Assembly: GCA_002300355.1 (NCBI GenBank)
Contig: NSGV01000003.1
Span: 558,001 to 622,000, forward strand
Length of the DNA stretch: 64,000 nt
From: Streptomyces sp. TLI_235
Lineage (GTDB): Bacteria > Actinomycetota > Actinomycetes > Streptomycetales > Streptomycetaceae
Direction: 5' to 3'
Shown: piece after piece, positions 8,617 to 16,858 of the stretch
Layout of the letters: every line of letters starts with the position of its first letter
Position numbering within the stretch: position 1 is the stretch's first letter
The notes under the pieces: generated by a model
The model's database searches: none
What the model was told of the DNA's origin: nothing
The model's input: the letters and a program-made list of their open reading frames with translations, nothing else
Made by a program: the position numbers and the translations under genes

Positions 8617-9067
8617 TAATCAACCTCAGCCCCGCGCATGCCATCAGTGCGATGGTGAGGCCGTCGTCGACGAGCACAACGCTCCGTCCCTTCAGGGGTG
8701 GCGCGGGGCGGTGTTGCCAGTAGAGGCGCTCGCGGTGGCCGAGTTCGGCGCGTGCGCGGGTGACCTCGGCGTCGAGATCACGTGGCGTGAGACCGAGGCT
8801 TTTGAGGGCGCGCCGGTCGAACAGCGGCGGGGCGTCGCCTGCGATCGCACCCACCACGGCATCCGGCTGGCCCGGCGCGCCGACCGGGCGGGCCACCAGG
8901 ACATCCATCGGCGCGCCAAGCTCGCGTGCGACCTCCACCGCGACCGGGACACCGCCGGGCGGCAGGGCCAGCACGATCGGATCAGCCGGCCACCCTCCGG
9001 ACAGGTCCCGAAGACGCTCGCCCAGCCTGCGGCCCGCGTCCCGGCGATCGGCGAACCATGCGGACAT
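8603..9067 (-). pseudogene. Phosphoribosyltransferase, C-terminus lost at the IS scar
   Basis: Starts at ATG 9067 (MSAWFADRRDAGRRLGERL). It shows the type I PRTase core: PPGGVPVAVEVARELGAPMDVLVARPVG early on and the PRPP-binding strand SVVLVDDGL near residue 135. After that motif the normal TGxT-type loop and the last ~60 residues are missing. The frame runs through MACAGLRLIN and stops inside the IS fragment at 8603. PRTases of this kind often travel with dnaK/hsp20 stress islands. It lies 152 bp after grpE on the same strand and was probably the last gene of that operon. Without the PRPP loop it is unlikely to work. Confidence 0.8.
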
Positions 9068-9219
9068 CTCGTCCTCCACTGTTCGGCGTACCCGGCCCCT
9101 GCGAGAAACGGCCGGGTGCTCCACCCTCGCTTCCCTCGTGGCGCCGCGGGTTCGGCCATGACGGGCGCGGGGCGCGGCCGGCCACCGGTGGCGCGTCATT
9201 CCCTGCCCGCCCTGCGTGA

Positions 9220-9855
9220 TCAGCCCGGTTCCGGGAGGGCCGGCCCCGAAGGCTCAGCACCTCGATCTTCCGCCAGGCTCGGCGCGGTGACCGTGACCTG
9301 GGCCGGGCGCAGGAGCCGCTGTCCGAGCCGGTAGCCGGGGCGCACGATCTCCGTGCAGGTGGGTCGATCGACGTCCGGGGACTCCTGGTGAGCGACGGCG
9401 TCGTGGCGGGTGGGGTCGAAGGGCTCTCCCGGTGTGCCGAAGGATTCGATGCCTAAGCCGGTGACGTGGGAGATCAGTGTGTTGGCGATGGCCTGGAGGC
9501 CGCCGGTGAGCTCGCCGTGTTCCCGTGCCCGGTCGAGATCGTCGAGGACGGGTACCAGTCCTGCGAGGACTTCCGCGACGGTGGCCTCGCGGATCTGCGC
9601 TCGTTCACGCTGGGTGCGTTTGCGGTAGTTGTCGTACTCAGCCTTGAGGCGTTGCAGGTCTGCTGTGCGTTCGGCGAGTTGCTTCTCCAGCTTCGCCGCC
9701 CGGTCCGGTTGTCCCAGGACGGTGCCGTGTCCGGGGTGCTCCTCGGTGTCGGGGTCGGGCTGTCTGGGTTGGAGGGTGACCGGGTCGATGCGCCGCCGGT
9801 CGTGGATGACGATCGGCGGCTTGTCGCCCTGCCCGCCTCCGGTGCGCGGGCTCAT
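9220..9855 (-). CDS. grpE: GrpE nucleotide exchange factor
   Basis: 211 residues. The central coiled coil (AKLEKQLAERTADLQRLKAEYDNYRKRTQRE, residues ~55-90) and the following bundle (VAEVLAGLVPVLDDLDRARE, then SFGTPGEPFDPTRHDAVAHQES) are standard GrpE text. It acts on DnaK to release ADP and substrate. The start ATG 9855 overlaps the dnaK stop as ATGA, so the two genes are translationally coupled. The C-terminus carries an extra Pro-rich tail. This pair is probably an accessory copy, since an hspR gene and full-length dnaJ are not beside it as in the usual housekeeping operon. Confidence 0.92.
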   Translation of the reverse strand: MSPRTGGGQGDKPPIVIHDRRRIDPVTLQPRQPDPDTEEHPGHGTVLGQPDRAAKLEKQLAERTADLQRLKAEYDNYRKRTQRERAQIREATVAEVLAGLVPVLDDLDRAREHGELTGGLQAIANTLISHVTGLGIESFGTPGEPFDPTRHDAVAHQESPDVDRPTCTEIVRPGYRLGQRLLRPAQVTVTAPSLAEDRGAEPSGPALPEPG

Positions 9856-11705
9856 CCGGCACCTCCCTTGCGTTCCTCGCCATCGACGATCTCCGCGTCG
9901 ACGACCTCCTCCTCTCCACCTTGCGTCGGGCCGGTGCCGGCTGCCGCTTGCGGGCCGCCGGCCTGCGAGTAGAGGGCGGCGCCGATCTTCTGCGCGGCGG
10001 TGGCCGTCCGCTCGGTGGCGGTGCGGATCGCGGCGGTGTCGTCGCCCTTGAGTTTCTCCTTCAGGTCGGCGAGGGCCGTCTCGACCTCGGACTTCACATC
10101 GGTGGGGATCTTGTCGGCGTTGTCGGCGATCAGCTTCTCGGTCGAGTAGACGAGCTGCTCGCCCTGGTTGCGGGTCTCGGCGGCCTCCTTGCGGCGCCGG
10201 TCCTCCTGGGCGTGCTGTTCGGCGTCGCGGATCATGCGGTCGATGTCGTCCTTCGGGAGGGAGGAGCCGCCGGTGACGGTCATCTTCTGTTCCTTGCCGG
10301 TGCCGAGGTCCTTCGCGCCGACGTGCATGATGCCGTTGGCGTCGATGTCGAAGGTGACCTCGATCTGCGGCAAACCCCGGGGGGCCGGCGCGATGCCGGT
10401 CAGCTCGAACATGCCGAGCTTCTTGTTGTACGCGGCGATCTCGCGCTCGCCCTGGTAGACCTGCACGGTGACAGATGGCTGGTTGTCCTCGGCGGTGGTG
10501 AACACCTCGGACCGCCTGGTCGGGATGGTCGTGTTCCGCTCGATCAGCTTGGTCATGATGCCGCCCTTGGTCTCGATGCCCAGGGACAGCGGGGTGACGT
10601 CCAGCAGCAGGACATCCTTGACCTCGCCCTTCAGCACACCGGCCTGGAGCGCGGCGCCGACGGCGACGACCTCGTCCGGGTTGACGCCCTTGTGCGGGTC
10701 CTTGCCGGTCAGCTCCTTCACCAGGTCGGTCACGGCCGGCATCCGGGTCGAGCCGCCGACCAGGATGACGTGGTCGATGTCCGAGACCTTGATCTTCGCG
10801 TCCTTGACCGCGCTGTGGAACGGGCCCTTGCACCGCTCCAGCAGGTCGGCCGTCAGCTGCTGGAACTGGGCGCGGGTGAGCTTCTCGTCCAGGTGCAGCG
10901 CGCCCTCGGCGGAGGCGGTGATGTACGGGAGGTTGATCGTCGTTTCGGTCGCCGCGGACAGCTCGATCTTGGCCTTCTCGGCCGCCTCGCGCAGCCGCTG
11001 CGCGGCCATCTTGTCCTTGGACAGGTCGATGCCGTAGCCGTTCTTGAACTGCTTGACCAGATGGTCGACGATCTGCTGGTCCCAGTCGTCGCCGCCCAGG
11101 TGGGTGTCACCGGAGGTGGACTTCACCTCCACCACACCTTCGCCGATCTCCAGCAGGGACACATCGAACGTGCCACCGCCGAGGTCGAAGACCAGCACCG
11201 TCTGGTCGCTCTCCTTGTCCAGCCCGTACGCCAGGGCGGCTGCGGTGGGCTCGTTGATGATCCGCGCCACCTTCAGGCCGGCGATCTCGCCCGCCTCCTT
11301 GGTCGCGGTGCGCTGGGCGTCGTTGAAGTACGCCGGGACGGTGATCACCGCGTCTGTCACGTCCTCGCCCAGGTACGCCTCGGCGTCCCGCTTGAGCTTC
11401 TGCAGCACCCGCGCGGAGATCTCCTGCGCGGTGTACCGCTTGCCGTCCACGTCGCCGTGCTCGGGGAAGCGCCAGTCGCTCTCGCCCATGTGCCGCTTCA
11501 CCGAGCGGGCGGTGCGGTCCACGTTGGTCACTGCCTGGCGCTTGGCGACCTCGCCGACCAGCACCTCACCGCCCTTGCCGAACGCCACCACGGACGGGGT
11601 CGTGCGCGCGCCCTCGGCGTTGGCGATGACGGACGGTTCGCCGCCCTCTAGGACGCACACCACCGAGTTCGTCGTTCCCAGGTCAATTCCGACCGCGCGT
11701 GACAT
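9852..11705 (-). CDS. dnaK: Chaperone DnaK (Hsp70)
   Basis: 617 residues from ATG 11705, preceded by a strong AGGAGG. The ATPase domain starts AVGIDLGTTNSVV and contains VFDLGGGTFDVSLLEIG and VILVGGSTRMPAV. The substrate-binding domain starts near residue 370 (DVTPLSLGIETKGG), and the tail DAEIVDGEERKGGAG ends with the usual acidic segment. It refolds stress-damaged proteins with GrpE and a J-protein. A J-domain gene lies divergently at 11974, and an HspR-type operator sits just upstream at 11765-11785. The gene is intact. A second, housekeeping dnaK elsewhere in the genome is expected but not visible here. Confidence 0.97.
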   Translation of the reverse strand: MSRAVGIDLGTTNSVVCVLEGGEPSVIANAEGARTTPSVVAFGKGGEVLVGEVAKRQAVTNVDRTARSVKRHMGESDWRFPEHGDVDGKRYTAQEISARVLQKLKRDAEAYLGEDVTDAVITVPAYFNDAQRTATKEAGEIAGLKVARIINEPTAAALAYGLDKESDQTVLVFDLGGGTFDVSLLEIGEGVVEVKSTSGDTHLGGDDWDQQIVDHLVKQFKNGYGIDLSKDKMAAQRLREAAEKAKIELSAATETTINLPYITASAEGALHLDEKLTRAQFQQLTADLLERCKGPFHSAVKDAKIKVSDIDHVILVGGSTRMPAVTDLVKELTGKDPHKGVNPDEVVAVGAALQAGVLKGEVKDVLLLDVTPLSLGIETKGGIMTKLIERNTTIPTRRSEVFTTAEDNQPSVTVQVYQGEREIAAYNKKLGMFELTGIAPAPRGLPQIEVTFDIDANGIMHVGAKDLGTGKEQKMTVTGGSSLPKDDIDRMIRDAEQHAQEDRRRKEAAETRNQGEQLVYSTEKLIADNADKIPTDVKSEVETALADLKEKLKGDDTAAIRTATERTATAAQKIGAALYSQAGGPQAAAGTGPTQGGEEEVVDAEIVDGEERKGGAG

Positions 11706-11764
11706 CTCCGACCTCCTCTTCAAGCCCCTACATCTCATAGATTGCTCTATATAGAGGCATAAAA

Positions 11765-11785
11765 CTTGAGTTAGCCAGTGTCAAG
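11765..11785. promoter_or_regulatory. HAIR-type operator (HspR-binding) upstream of dnaK
   Basis: CTTGAGT-N7-TGTCAAG matches the HspR inverted repeat CTTGAGT-N7-ACTCAAG in 12 of 14 positions. It lies 60-80 bp upstream of the dnaK start. On the minus strand it overlaps a TTGACA hexamer that could be a -35 box, so repression by occlusion is plausible. hspR itself is not in the window. Confidence 0.75.
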
Positions 11786-11973
11786 TATCGCTGCCGGTCG
11801 TTCCGGGTGTCGCGATCGGCTCGCGAGCCCGGTGCGCACCGGCTGGGCGCCATGGGCGATTCGAAGCACCTTGACAGGTGCACGTCTTGGTTCTAGGCAG
11901 GTGACAGAGGAATCAGTTCTCCGGAGATCGCGCCCGTGTGTTGGTGCGTCGGCGCCGAGGAGGTGAGCGTCCC

Positions 11974-12474
11974 GTGGCAGCGCAACGAGCCCGGCCTGAT
12001 CATTACGCGGTGCTCGGGGTGGATCCCTCGGCGTCCGCGCGCCAGATCACGTCGGCCTATCGCGCGCTGGTGCGCGCGCTGCACCCTGACAGCCGTCCCG
12101 CGCAACGGCCATCGGCGGAACGGCTCGGCGAGGTGCTCGCGGCCTATGAGGTGCTCCGGGATCCCGATCGGCGGGCCGCCTACGACGCCCGGTTCAACCA
12201 CCGCCAGACTGCAGAGTCGTCCGTCACGCCTCCAGCCGGCCCGGATCGCCCGTCAGCCCGGAGCGTGCCGGTGCGGGTCCACCACACCGAGCCCCGGTTC
12301 ATCGCCGCCGAGCACTCCGGTCCCGAGGACTTCGGCCGGATCGGGCCGTGGCCGCCCGGCCCCGACCTGCGGGTCGGCCCGGTCCGAGTGGTGGTTCCAG
12401 GGGCCGCCGCCAAGCCCGTCGACCTCGCCCGGTGGGTGCTGTGGCACCTGGGCGACATCGACCTGTGGCCCTGA
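11974..12474 (+). CDS. J-domain protein (DnaJ/CbpA-like co-chaperone)
   Basis: About 166 residues from GTG 11974, which has AGGAGG ten bases upstream; an upstream in-frame start at 11938 is less likely. The N-terminal J domain is clear (HYAVLGVDPSASARQITSAY, then RALHPDSRP with the essential HPD, then EVLRDPDRRAAYDARF). There is no Gly/Phe or zinc-finger region as in full DnaJ. The C-terminal ~90 residues (GPWPPGPDLRVGPVRVVVPG, then WVLWHLGDIDLWP) are unassigned. It would stimulate DnaK ATPase activity. It is divergent from dnaK across 268 bp and may share the HspR-type control. Confidence 0.88.
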   Translation: MAAQRARPDHYAVLGVDPSASARQITSAYRALVRALHPDSRPAQRPSAERLGEVLAAYEVLRDPDRRAAYDARFNHRQTAESSVTPPAGPDRPSARSVPVRVHHTEPRFIAAEHSGPEDFGRIGPWPPGPDLRVGPVRVVVPGAAAKPVDLARWVLWHLGDIDLWP

Positions 12475-12507
12475 CAAGGCATGATCGTCTAATCCAAGGC
12501 TGGTGCA

Positions 12508-12966
12508 TCACACAGGCTGGAGCCGGCCGCGCGGTGGTACACGCACGGGCCGGCCGGGGTTACCGCGCCCGGTCCCGTAGATCTGTGCCTGGGCGTCGGC
12601 TGCGGCCGCCCGGCTCTCCGCGGTCCGAAGGGCGGCCACTGTCTGCTGCGGATAGGCCGGCGTGGCGACGATGCGGGCGAACGGCGCGGGGTCGCGCAGC
12701 TCGACACACACCGCCGCGTTCTGATGCAGGCGCACCGAGACGAAGTCCCGCCCGCCGAGATGGCGCCACACACCCACACACAGCACGCCGGGCACCAGCA
12801 GGCCGCGTTCGCGAACGCCCCGCACGGCCTGCCAGGGATCCGGACGGATACGGATCCTGGACACGGCCTCCAGCGGCACCCGTACCTGCCGGCGCCGCAC
12901 GACCGCCCGCTCCCACCACCCGAGGTGGACCACCAGCGCGTCACCGTCGACGATCAGCTCCGCCAT
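12508..12966 (-). CDS. PH-like domain protein, hypothetical
   Basis: 152 residues from ATG 12966, with GAGAGGG upstream. The sequence MAELIVDGDALVVHLGWWERA, then VPLEAVSRIRIRPDPW and PGVLCVGVWRHLGGRDFVSVRLH, has the strand pattern of the small bacterial PH-like proteins common in Streptomyces. A short Ala/Gln-rich tail follows. No signal peptide or membrane segment. Function unknown. It is convergent with the J-domain gene (34 bp apart) and sits inside the stress island. Confidence 0.65.
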   Translation of the reverse strand: MAELIVDGDALVVHLGWWERAVVRRRQVRVPLEAVSRIRIRPDPWQAVRGVRERGLLVPGVLCVGVWRHLGGRDFVSVRLHQNAAVCVELRDPAPFARIVATPAYPQQTVAALRTAESRAAAADAQAQIYGTGRGNPGRPVRVPPRGRLQPV

Positions 12967-13148
12967 CGTTCCCTCTCCCACCCTTCCACTCCATGGACCC
13001 GATCACGCGACGCCGTCCGAATCGGGCCCGGTCGCCGCTGCTCCACGGTGGGCAAAGTTGTTCGGGCGAGGCAAGCGTGGGGCTGCGAGCGCAGCGGCGT
13101 GCAACCGTGCGGCCTCGGCTCCGCGGTCCCCCGCGGGGAACCTGCGGG

Positions 13149-13539
13149 TCAAGCCCGCCGTGAGAAGCCGAACGGGATGTCGTAGTCGCCGGGCAGCTGG
13201 AGCATCAGGCGCCGGGTCAGCTCCTCGCCTGCGAGCTCGGCGACGGCACCGAGTACGGCGGTGACACCGCGCAACGCGCTGTCGTCCGTGGCGTAGGTCC
13301 ATGCGGCGACGGCGGTGACGAACCGGTCGCCGGGCCAGCGGCCGGTCCGCGACCGGCGCGTCGCGCACGATGGCGGCGTACTCCTCGGGAAGGCATCCCG
13401 CCAGGTCGAGCCGCTCGGGGCCGACCAGGTGCTCCCCGAGGAGCCCGAGGACGACCCGGACCAGATGTTCCCTGCGCTGCTCCTCCTGGATGCCGCGTTC
13501 GGCGACCTCGTCCAGGAAGTCGTCGCGGGAGACGCCCAT
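13149..13539 (-). pseudogene. DUF2267 family protein, one-base frameshift
   Basis: Starts at ATG 13539 after GAGGAGGG (MGVSRDDFLDEVAERGIQEEQRREHLV, the typical N-terminus). It reads correctly to DAPVADRPLA, then the frame changes near 13340 and continues as WPGDRFVTAVAAWTYATDD, ending with LQLPGDYDIPFGF. The total of 391 bases is one more than a multiple of three, so a single extra base explains it. DUF2267 proteins are small helical stress-associated proteins of unknown biochemistry. It begins 17 bp after the STAS gene on the same strand, so both form an operon. Confidence 0.78.
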
Positions 13540-13556
13540 GACCAAGACCCTCCTCA

Positions 13557-13979
13557 TCACTGCGCGGGAGTGGCGCTCCTGGTTTCGGGTTCGACGGCGA
13601 GTTCGCGATCCAGCCGGGTGAGCGCGAGCAGCCGCGCTACGGGCCGGCTCGGAGTGCGCAGGGTCAGCCGCCGATCGGTGCGTACGGCGAGCTGGTGGGC
13701 CCCGGTCAGGGCGCGCAGGCCGCCGCAGTCGATGAAGGTCACCTCGGCGAGGTCGACGGCGACGTGCCCGTGGCGGGAGAGTGCGGCCACCAGTCGGGCG
13801 CGCAGCGCGTCGGCCGTGGCGATGTCGATCTCCCCGTGCGCCGTCACCACGGTGACTCCGCCGTCCGGTTGGGGTGGCGGCACCACGGCCGCCCCGAAAG
13901 ACGGGGCAGCCGCGGTGCGGGGACCGTCGAAGCCCGCACCCTCGGCCGGGAGCCATTCCGGGACGCAGGTGGCGGCCAT
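13557..13979 (-). CDS. STAS domain protein (anti-sigma-factor antagonist type)
   Basis: 140 residues from ATG 13979, after GGGAGGGAT. The STAS fold covers residues ~40-130 (VTVVTAHGEIDIATADALRARL, then VAVDLAEVTFIDCGGLRALTGA). At the position where SpoIIAA-type antagonists have a phosphorylatable Ser (DSSG), this protein has D-C-G-G, so phospho-control in the classical sense is lost or different. Family members bind anti-sigma kinases to release sigma factors in stress responses. It heads a two-gene operon with DUF2267, next to hsp18. Confidence 0.85.
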   Translation of the reverse strand: MAATCVPEWLPAEGAGFDGPRTAAAPSFGAAVVPPPQPDGGVTVVTAHGEIDIATADALRARLVAALSRHGHVAVDLAEVTFIDCGGLRALTGAHQLAVRTDRRLTLRTPSRPVARLLALTRLDRELAVEPETRSATPAQ

Positions 13980-14034
13980 CGCTTATCCCTCCCTTCGAGT
14001 CCACCTGTCTTCCGCCGACCAGCAGCTCACCGCG

Positions 14035-14469
14035 TCAGGACTGGATCTCCTTGCGGTCGGAGACACCGGCGACTTCGATCTTGTGGGGCTTGGCCTTCTC
14101 GGTGACCGGGATGTGCAGGGTGAGCACACCGGCCTCGTAGTCGGCGCGGATGTTGTCGGTGTCCAGGGTGTCGCCGAGGAACAGCTGCCGCGAGAAGATG
14201 CCCAGCGGCCGCTCGGAGACCTCCATCTCGATGTCGTCGCCCTTGGCGACCGGGCGGCGCTCAGCCTTGACCGTCAGCACGTTCTGCTCGACGTCGATGT
14301 CCACCGCCTCGGGAGTCACGCCCGGCAGGTCGAAGACCACGAGGTACTCGTCGCCGGAGCGGTAGGCGTCCATCGGCATCGCCGACGGCCGCGACCAGGT
14401 GCCGGTCGTGCCGAGGAGCTGCTGAGTGAGGCGGTCGAACTCACGGAACGGATCGGTGCGCATCAGCAT
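14035..14469 (-). CDS. hsp18: Hsp20 family small heat-shock protein (Hsp18)
   Basis: 144 residues from ATG 14469 (MLMRTDPFREFDRLTQQLLG). The alpha-crystallin domain spans ~45-130 (GDEYLVVFDLPGVTPEAVDIDVEQ, then GIFSRQLFLGDTLDTDNIRA and YEAGVLTLHIPV). It forms oligomers that hold unfolding proteins in solution. The gene is divergent from a RheA-type regulator across ~97 bp, and a near-perfect RheA operator lies between them, the arrangement described for Streptomyces albus hsp18/rheA. Intact. Confidence 0.95.
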   Translation of the reverse strand: MLMRTDPFREFDRLTQQLLGTTGTWSRPSAMPMDAYRSGDEYLVVFDLPGVTPEAVDIDVEQNVLTVKAERRPVAKGDDIEMEVSERPLGIFSRQLFLGDTLDTDNIRADYEAGVLTLHIPVTEKAKPHKIEVAGVSDRKEIQS

Positions 14470-14535
14470 CGTGAACACCTCCACACGGTCCGGGTTGGGA
14501 ACAACCGGAACGTATCGTTCACGAACGTTGTAGCA

Positions 14536-14554
14536 TGTCGTCTATCGGATGACA
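14536..14554. promoter_or_regulatory. RheA-type operator between hsp18 and rheA
   Basis: TGTCGTC-N5-GATGACA matches the described RheA site TGTCATC-N5-GATGACA in 13 of 14 positions. It lies 67-85 bp upstream of the hsp18 start and just ahead of the regulator gene, so it can serve both directions. A 13-base palindrome ACAAGG-C-CCTTGT follows at 14552-14564. Confidence 0.75.
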
Positions 14555-14566
14555 AGGCCCTTGTGA

Positions 14567-15220
14567 GTGTGGACCATGACGGCATCGGCACCCAGGACGC
14601 CGGCCGCCGGGGATGAGGCGGCACGGCCGCTGTTGACTGCCCTGACGGCCATGGCCGATGCCGTCACCGCAAGCCCCGACGCCGCGGCCGACCCCGCAGA
14701 CCGCGCCCTGCACGCCCTCGCGGCCATGCGGCAGCTGCGACAGGCGCTTGACCAGTGGGAGCCGCACCTCGTCGAGACCGCTCGGCGTGCGGGCGCCACC
14801 TGGGCCGACCTGTCCGCACCGCTCGGCGTGGGCAGCCGCCAGGCCGCCGAACGCCGCTATCTGCGCACCCGGCACAGCGCCGGCGCCCCCGGAACGACGC
14901 AGGACCAACGAGTGCGGGCCGAACGCGACCGCCGCGCCGCCGAACGCAGCGTCACCGCCTGGGCCCGCGGCAACCCCACCACGCTGCGCGGCCTCGCCGC
15001 CCAGATCGCCGCCCTCGACACCGCCGCCTACGGCACCCGCCGCCACCTCGCGACCCTGCGCGCCGCGCTCGGCGCGGACGACGCCGCGCTGCTGCTCGAA
15101 CCGCTCGCGGCGCTCGCCCCGCACCTCGCCCCCGGACGGCCGGACCTCGCCGCCCGGATCGACGCGCTCGTCCGCCACGCCGACCAGCTCCGCCGCGACA
15201 GCGACCAACACCGCACCTGA
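14567..15220 (+). CDS. rheA: RheA-like hsp18 transcriptional regulator
   Basis: 217 residues; GTG 14567 or ATG 14576 may start it. The sequence LHALAAMRQLRQALDQWEPHLVETARRAGATWADLSAPLGVGSRQAAERRYLR shows the helix-turn-helix (WADLSAPLGVGSRQAAERRY) of the RheA/hsp18-regulator family. The rest is an Ala/Arg-rich helical region. RheA is a thermosensing repressor that lets go of DNA on heating. Divergence from hsp18 and the operator in between support the assignment strongly. It probably represses both itself and hsp18. Confidence 0.85.
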   Translation: MWTMTASAPRTPAAGDEAARPLLTALTAMADAVTASPDAAADPADRALHALAAMRQLRQALDQWEPHLVETARRAGATWADLSAPLGVGSRQAAERRYLRTRHSAGAPGTTQDQRVRAERDRRAAERSVTAWARGNPTTLRGLAAQIAALDTAAYGTRRHLATLRAALGADDAALLLEPLAALAPHLAPGRPDLAARIDALVRHADQLRRDSDQHRT

Positions 15221-15497
15221 TAGGCGGATCCGGCTCCCCGGACAGTGCCCCGCACCAGCGGTCTGCCCTGGCACGACGTCTCGCAGCGGAGCTCCCGTGG
15301 TCACCGGGACGGTTCCGGCCTTCGGCGTACGGTGGAGGCATGGGCGGCTCGGCACGACGGTGCGCTCCGCAGCCTCCACCGCCGGCGTGCGAGGTGTTGG
15401 GGCGGCTTCGGGTGTGGCTGCCACAGTGGTAGAAGGATGCTCGGCCCGCGTATGGACGGCAGGACACCGGCCGCAGGACGCCGCCCGTGCGGGTGGT

Positions 15498-16277
15498 TCA
15501 GGTGCGGGCGAGGGCGGTGAGGGTGCGGTGGCGGGGGAGGGTGCGGGCGGCGGCGAGGAGGAGGCGGTTGGCCGTGCCGGGCACGACCGTGGGGCGGCTG
15601 CGGCGGCGCAGGGCGCGTAGGGCAGTGTCAACGACCTGTTCGGGGGTCTGCACCAGGGCGGCCGGTGCGTCGTCGTGCGACTGCGACTCGGTGGCGGTCA
15701 TGCCCGGGCAGAGCGCGAGGACGTGGATGCCGGATGCCCGGTGCTCGGACCAGATTGCCTCGGAGAAGGCGGTGACGAACGCCTTGGTGGCGCTGTAGAC
15801 GGCGAGGTCCGGCAGCGGGGTGTGGGCAAGGGTGGAGGAGACGTTCAGCAGGGCGTCGCCGGGGCGGGCCTGGGCGAGGAAGGCGTGGGAGAGGGTGACG
15901 AGGGCCTCGCAGTTGAGGCGCAGCATCTCGTGGGCGTGGGTTAGTGGGGTCGTGGCGAAGGGGCCGGTGGTGGCGGTTCCCACGTTGTTGACCAGGAGGT
16001 GGACGCGTCGGTCGGCGAGGAGTTGGGCGGCCTTGTGGAGGCCGTCGGGGTCGCCGAGGTCGGCGGCCAGGTGGTCGTGGCCGGGGCCGAGTTCGGCCAT
16101 CAGGGCTTGGAGTCGCTCCTCGTTCCGGGCGACGGCGATCACCCGGTGGCCGCTCGCGGCCAGGCGGCGGGCGAAGGCGCGGCCGATGCCGGCGCTGGCT
16201 CCGGTGACCAGGGCGGTGGGGCGGTGGGCGGTGTCGGACGGCCGGGGTGCCGCGGCGGTCGGCTGGGTGGTGGTCAT
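15498..16277 (-). CDS. SDR family oxidoreductase
   Basis: 259 residues. Classical short-chain dehydrogenase signs are all present: the cofactor loop TGASAGIG near residue 25, NNVG near 97, the catalytic Ser in LLNVSSTLAH, and Tyr-Lys in YSATK. The Arg after the first strand (VARNEERL) suggests NADP(H). Substrate unknown. It starts 12 bp after the SnoaL-like gene upstream, so it is the third gene of an operon (16859, 16290, 15498) divergent from the MarR regulator at 17669. Control by that regulator is likely. Confidence 0.9.
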   Translation of the reverse strand: MTTTQPTAAAPRPSDTAHRPTALVTGASAGIGRAFARRLAASGHRVIAVARNEERLQALMAELGPGHDHLAADLGDPDGLHKAAQLLADRRVHLLVNNVGTATTGPFATTPLTHAHEMLRLNCEALVTLSHAFLAQARPGDALLNVSSTLAHTPLPDLAVYSATKAFVTAFSEAIWSEHRASGIHVLALCPGMTATESQSHDDAPAALVQTPEQVVDTALRALRRRSRPTVVPGTANRLLLAAARTLPRHRTLTALART

Positions 16278-16289
16278 GATGGCTGCGTC

Positions 16290-16778
16290 TCAGTTCGCGG
16301 CGGGTCGGGTGGCCGGCTGGAAGCGGAAGGAGACGGCCTCCATCAGGGGCTTGCGCTGGGTCTTCTGGACGGCGGCGATCCGCCACCGGCCGTCGGCCTC
16401 GCGCACCACCGTGTACGTGGCGAGCTTGCCGAGCTTGCCCTGCTTGCCGTCCTGCTCCGGGGTGCCGCCCTTGCGGACGTCGCCGCGGGTGACGACCACG
16501 GCCGCGTCGGTGCTGTAGAAGCGCAGGTCGGTGATGTCGAGGATCAGCCGGGTGCCCTTGAGGAAGCTGTCGAACAGGGCCTGGTGAGCGCGGCCGATCT
16601 CCTCGCCGCCGTGGTAGACGGTGCCGACGTAGGTGACGTCGGTGGCGTCCTCGGTGAAGCAGGCGCCGTACGCGGTGCCGTCGCCGTCGGCCCAGGCTGC
16701 GGCGCCGCGCTCCAGCAGGGCGCGGATCGCGGCGGCGTCGGTCGCGCGGGGGGCGGTGGTGTGGTGGTTGGCGGTCAT
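16290..16778 (-). CDS. SnoaL-like / SgcJ-EcaC family protein, cytoplasmic
   Basis: 162 residues from ATG 16778 with GGAGG eight bases upstream. The cone-shaped NTF2-like fold is indicated by AAIRALLERGAAAWADGDGTAYGACFTEDATDVTYVGT, GRAHQALFDSFLKGTRL and WRIAAVQKTQRKPL. Such proteins act as small isomerases, cyclases or binding proteins in secondary metabolism; the SgcJ/EcaC name covers many of unproven role. A close relative with a membrane anchor lies directly upstream. The two together with an SDR suggest a small detoxification or tailoring operon. Confidence 0.85.
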   Translation of the reverse strand: MTANHHTTAPRATDAAAIRALLERGAAAWADGDGTAYGACFTEDATDVTYVGTVYHGGEEIGRAHQALFDSFLKGTRLILDITDLRFYSTDAAVVVTRGDVRKGGTPEQDGKQGKLGKLATYTVVREADGRWRIAAVQKTQRKPLMEAVSFRFQPATRPAAN

Positions 16779-16858
16779 GGTGTCGTCCTCCGGGTTGGGG
16801 TGTGCGGTGGTGGTGGCGTGCAGGCGCGGGGTGCCGGTGTGCGGGCGGAGCCGGTCGG

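Noticed and set aside
9220..10833. A 537-residue protein with GrpE at its end
   Set aside because: The N-terminal part is an out-of-frame reading of dnaK. GrpE starts at ATG 9855 overlapping the dnaK stop.
9921..11651. 576-residue open frame on the plus strand opposite dnaK
   Set aside because: It mirrors dnaK, has no motif, and the minus strand encodes an unmistakable DnaK. Long antisense frames are usual in DNA of this GC content.
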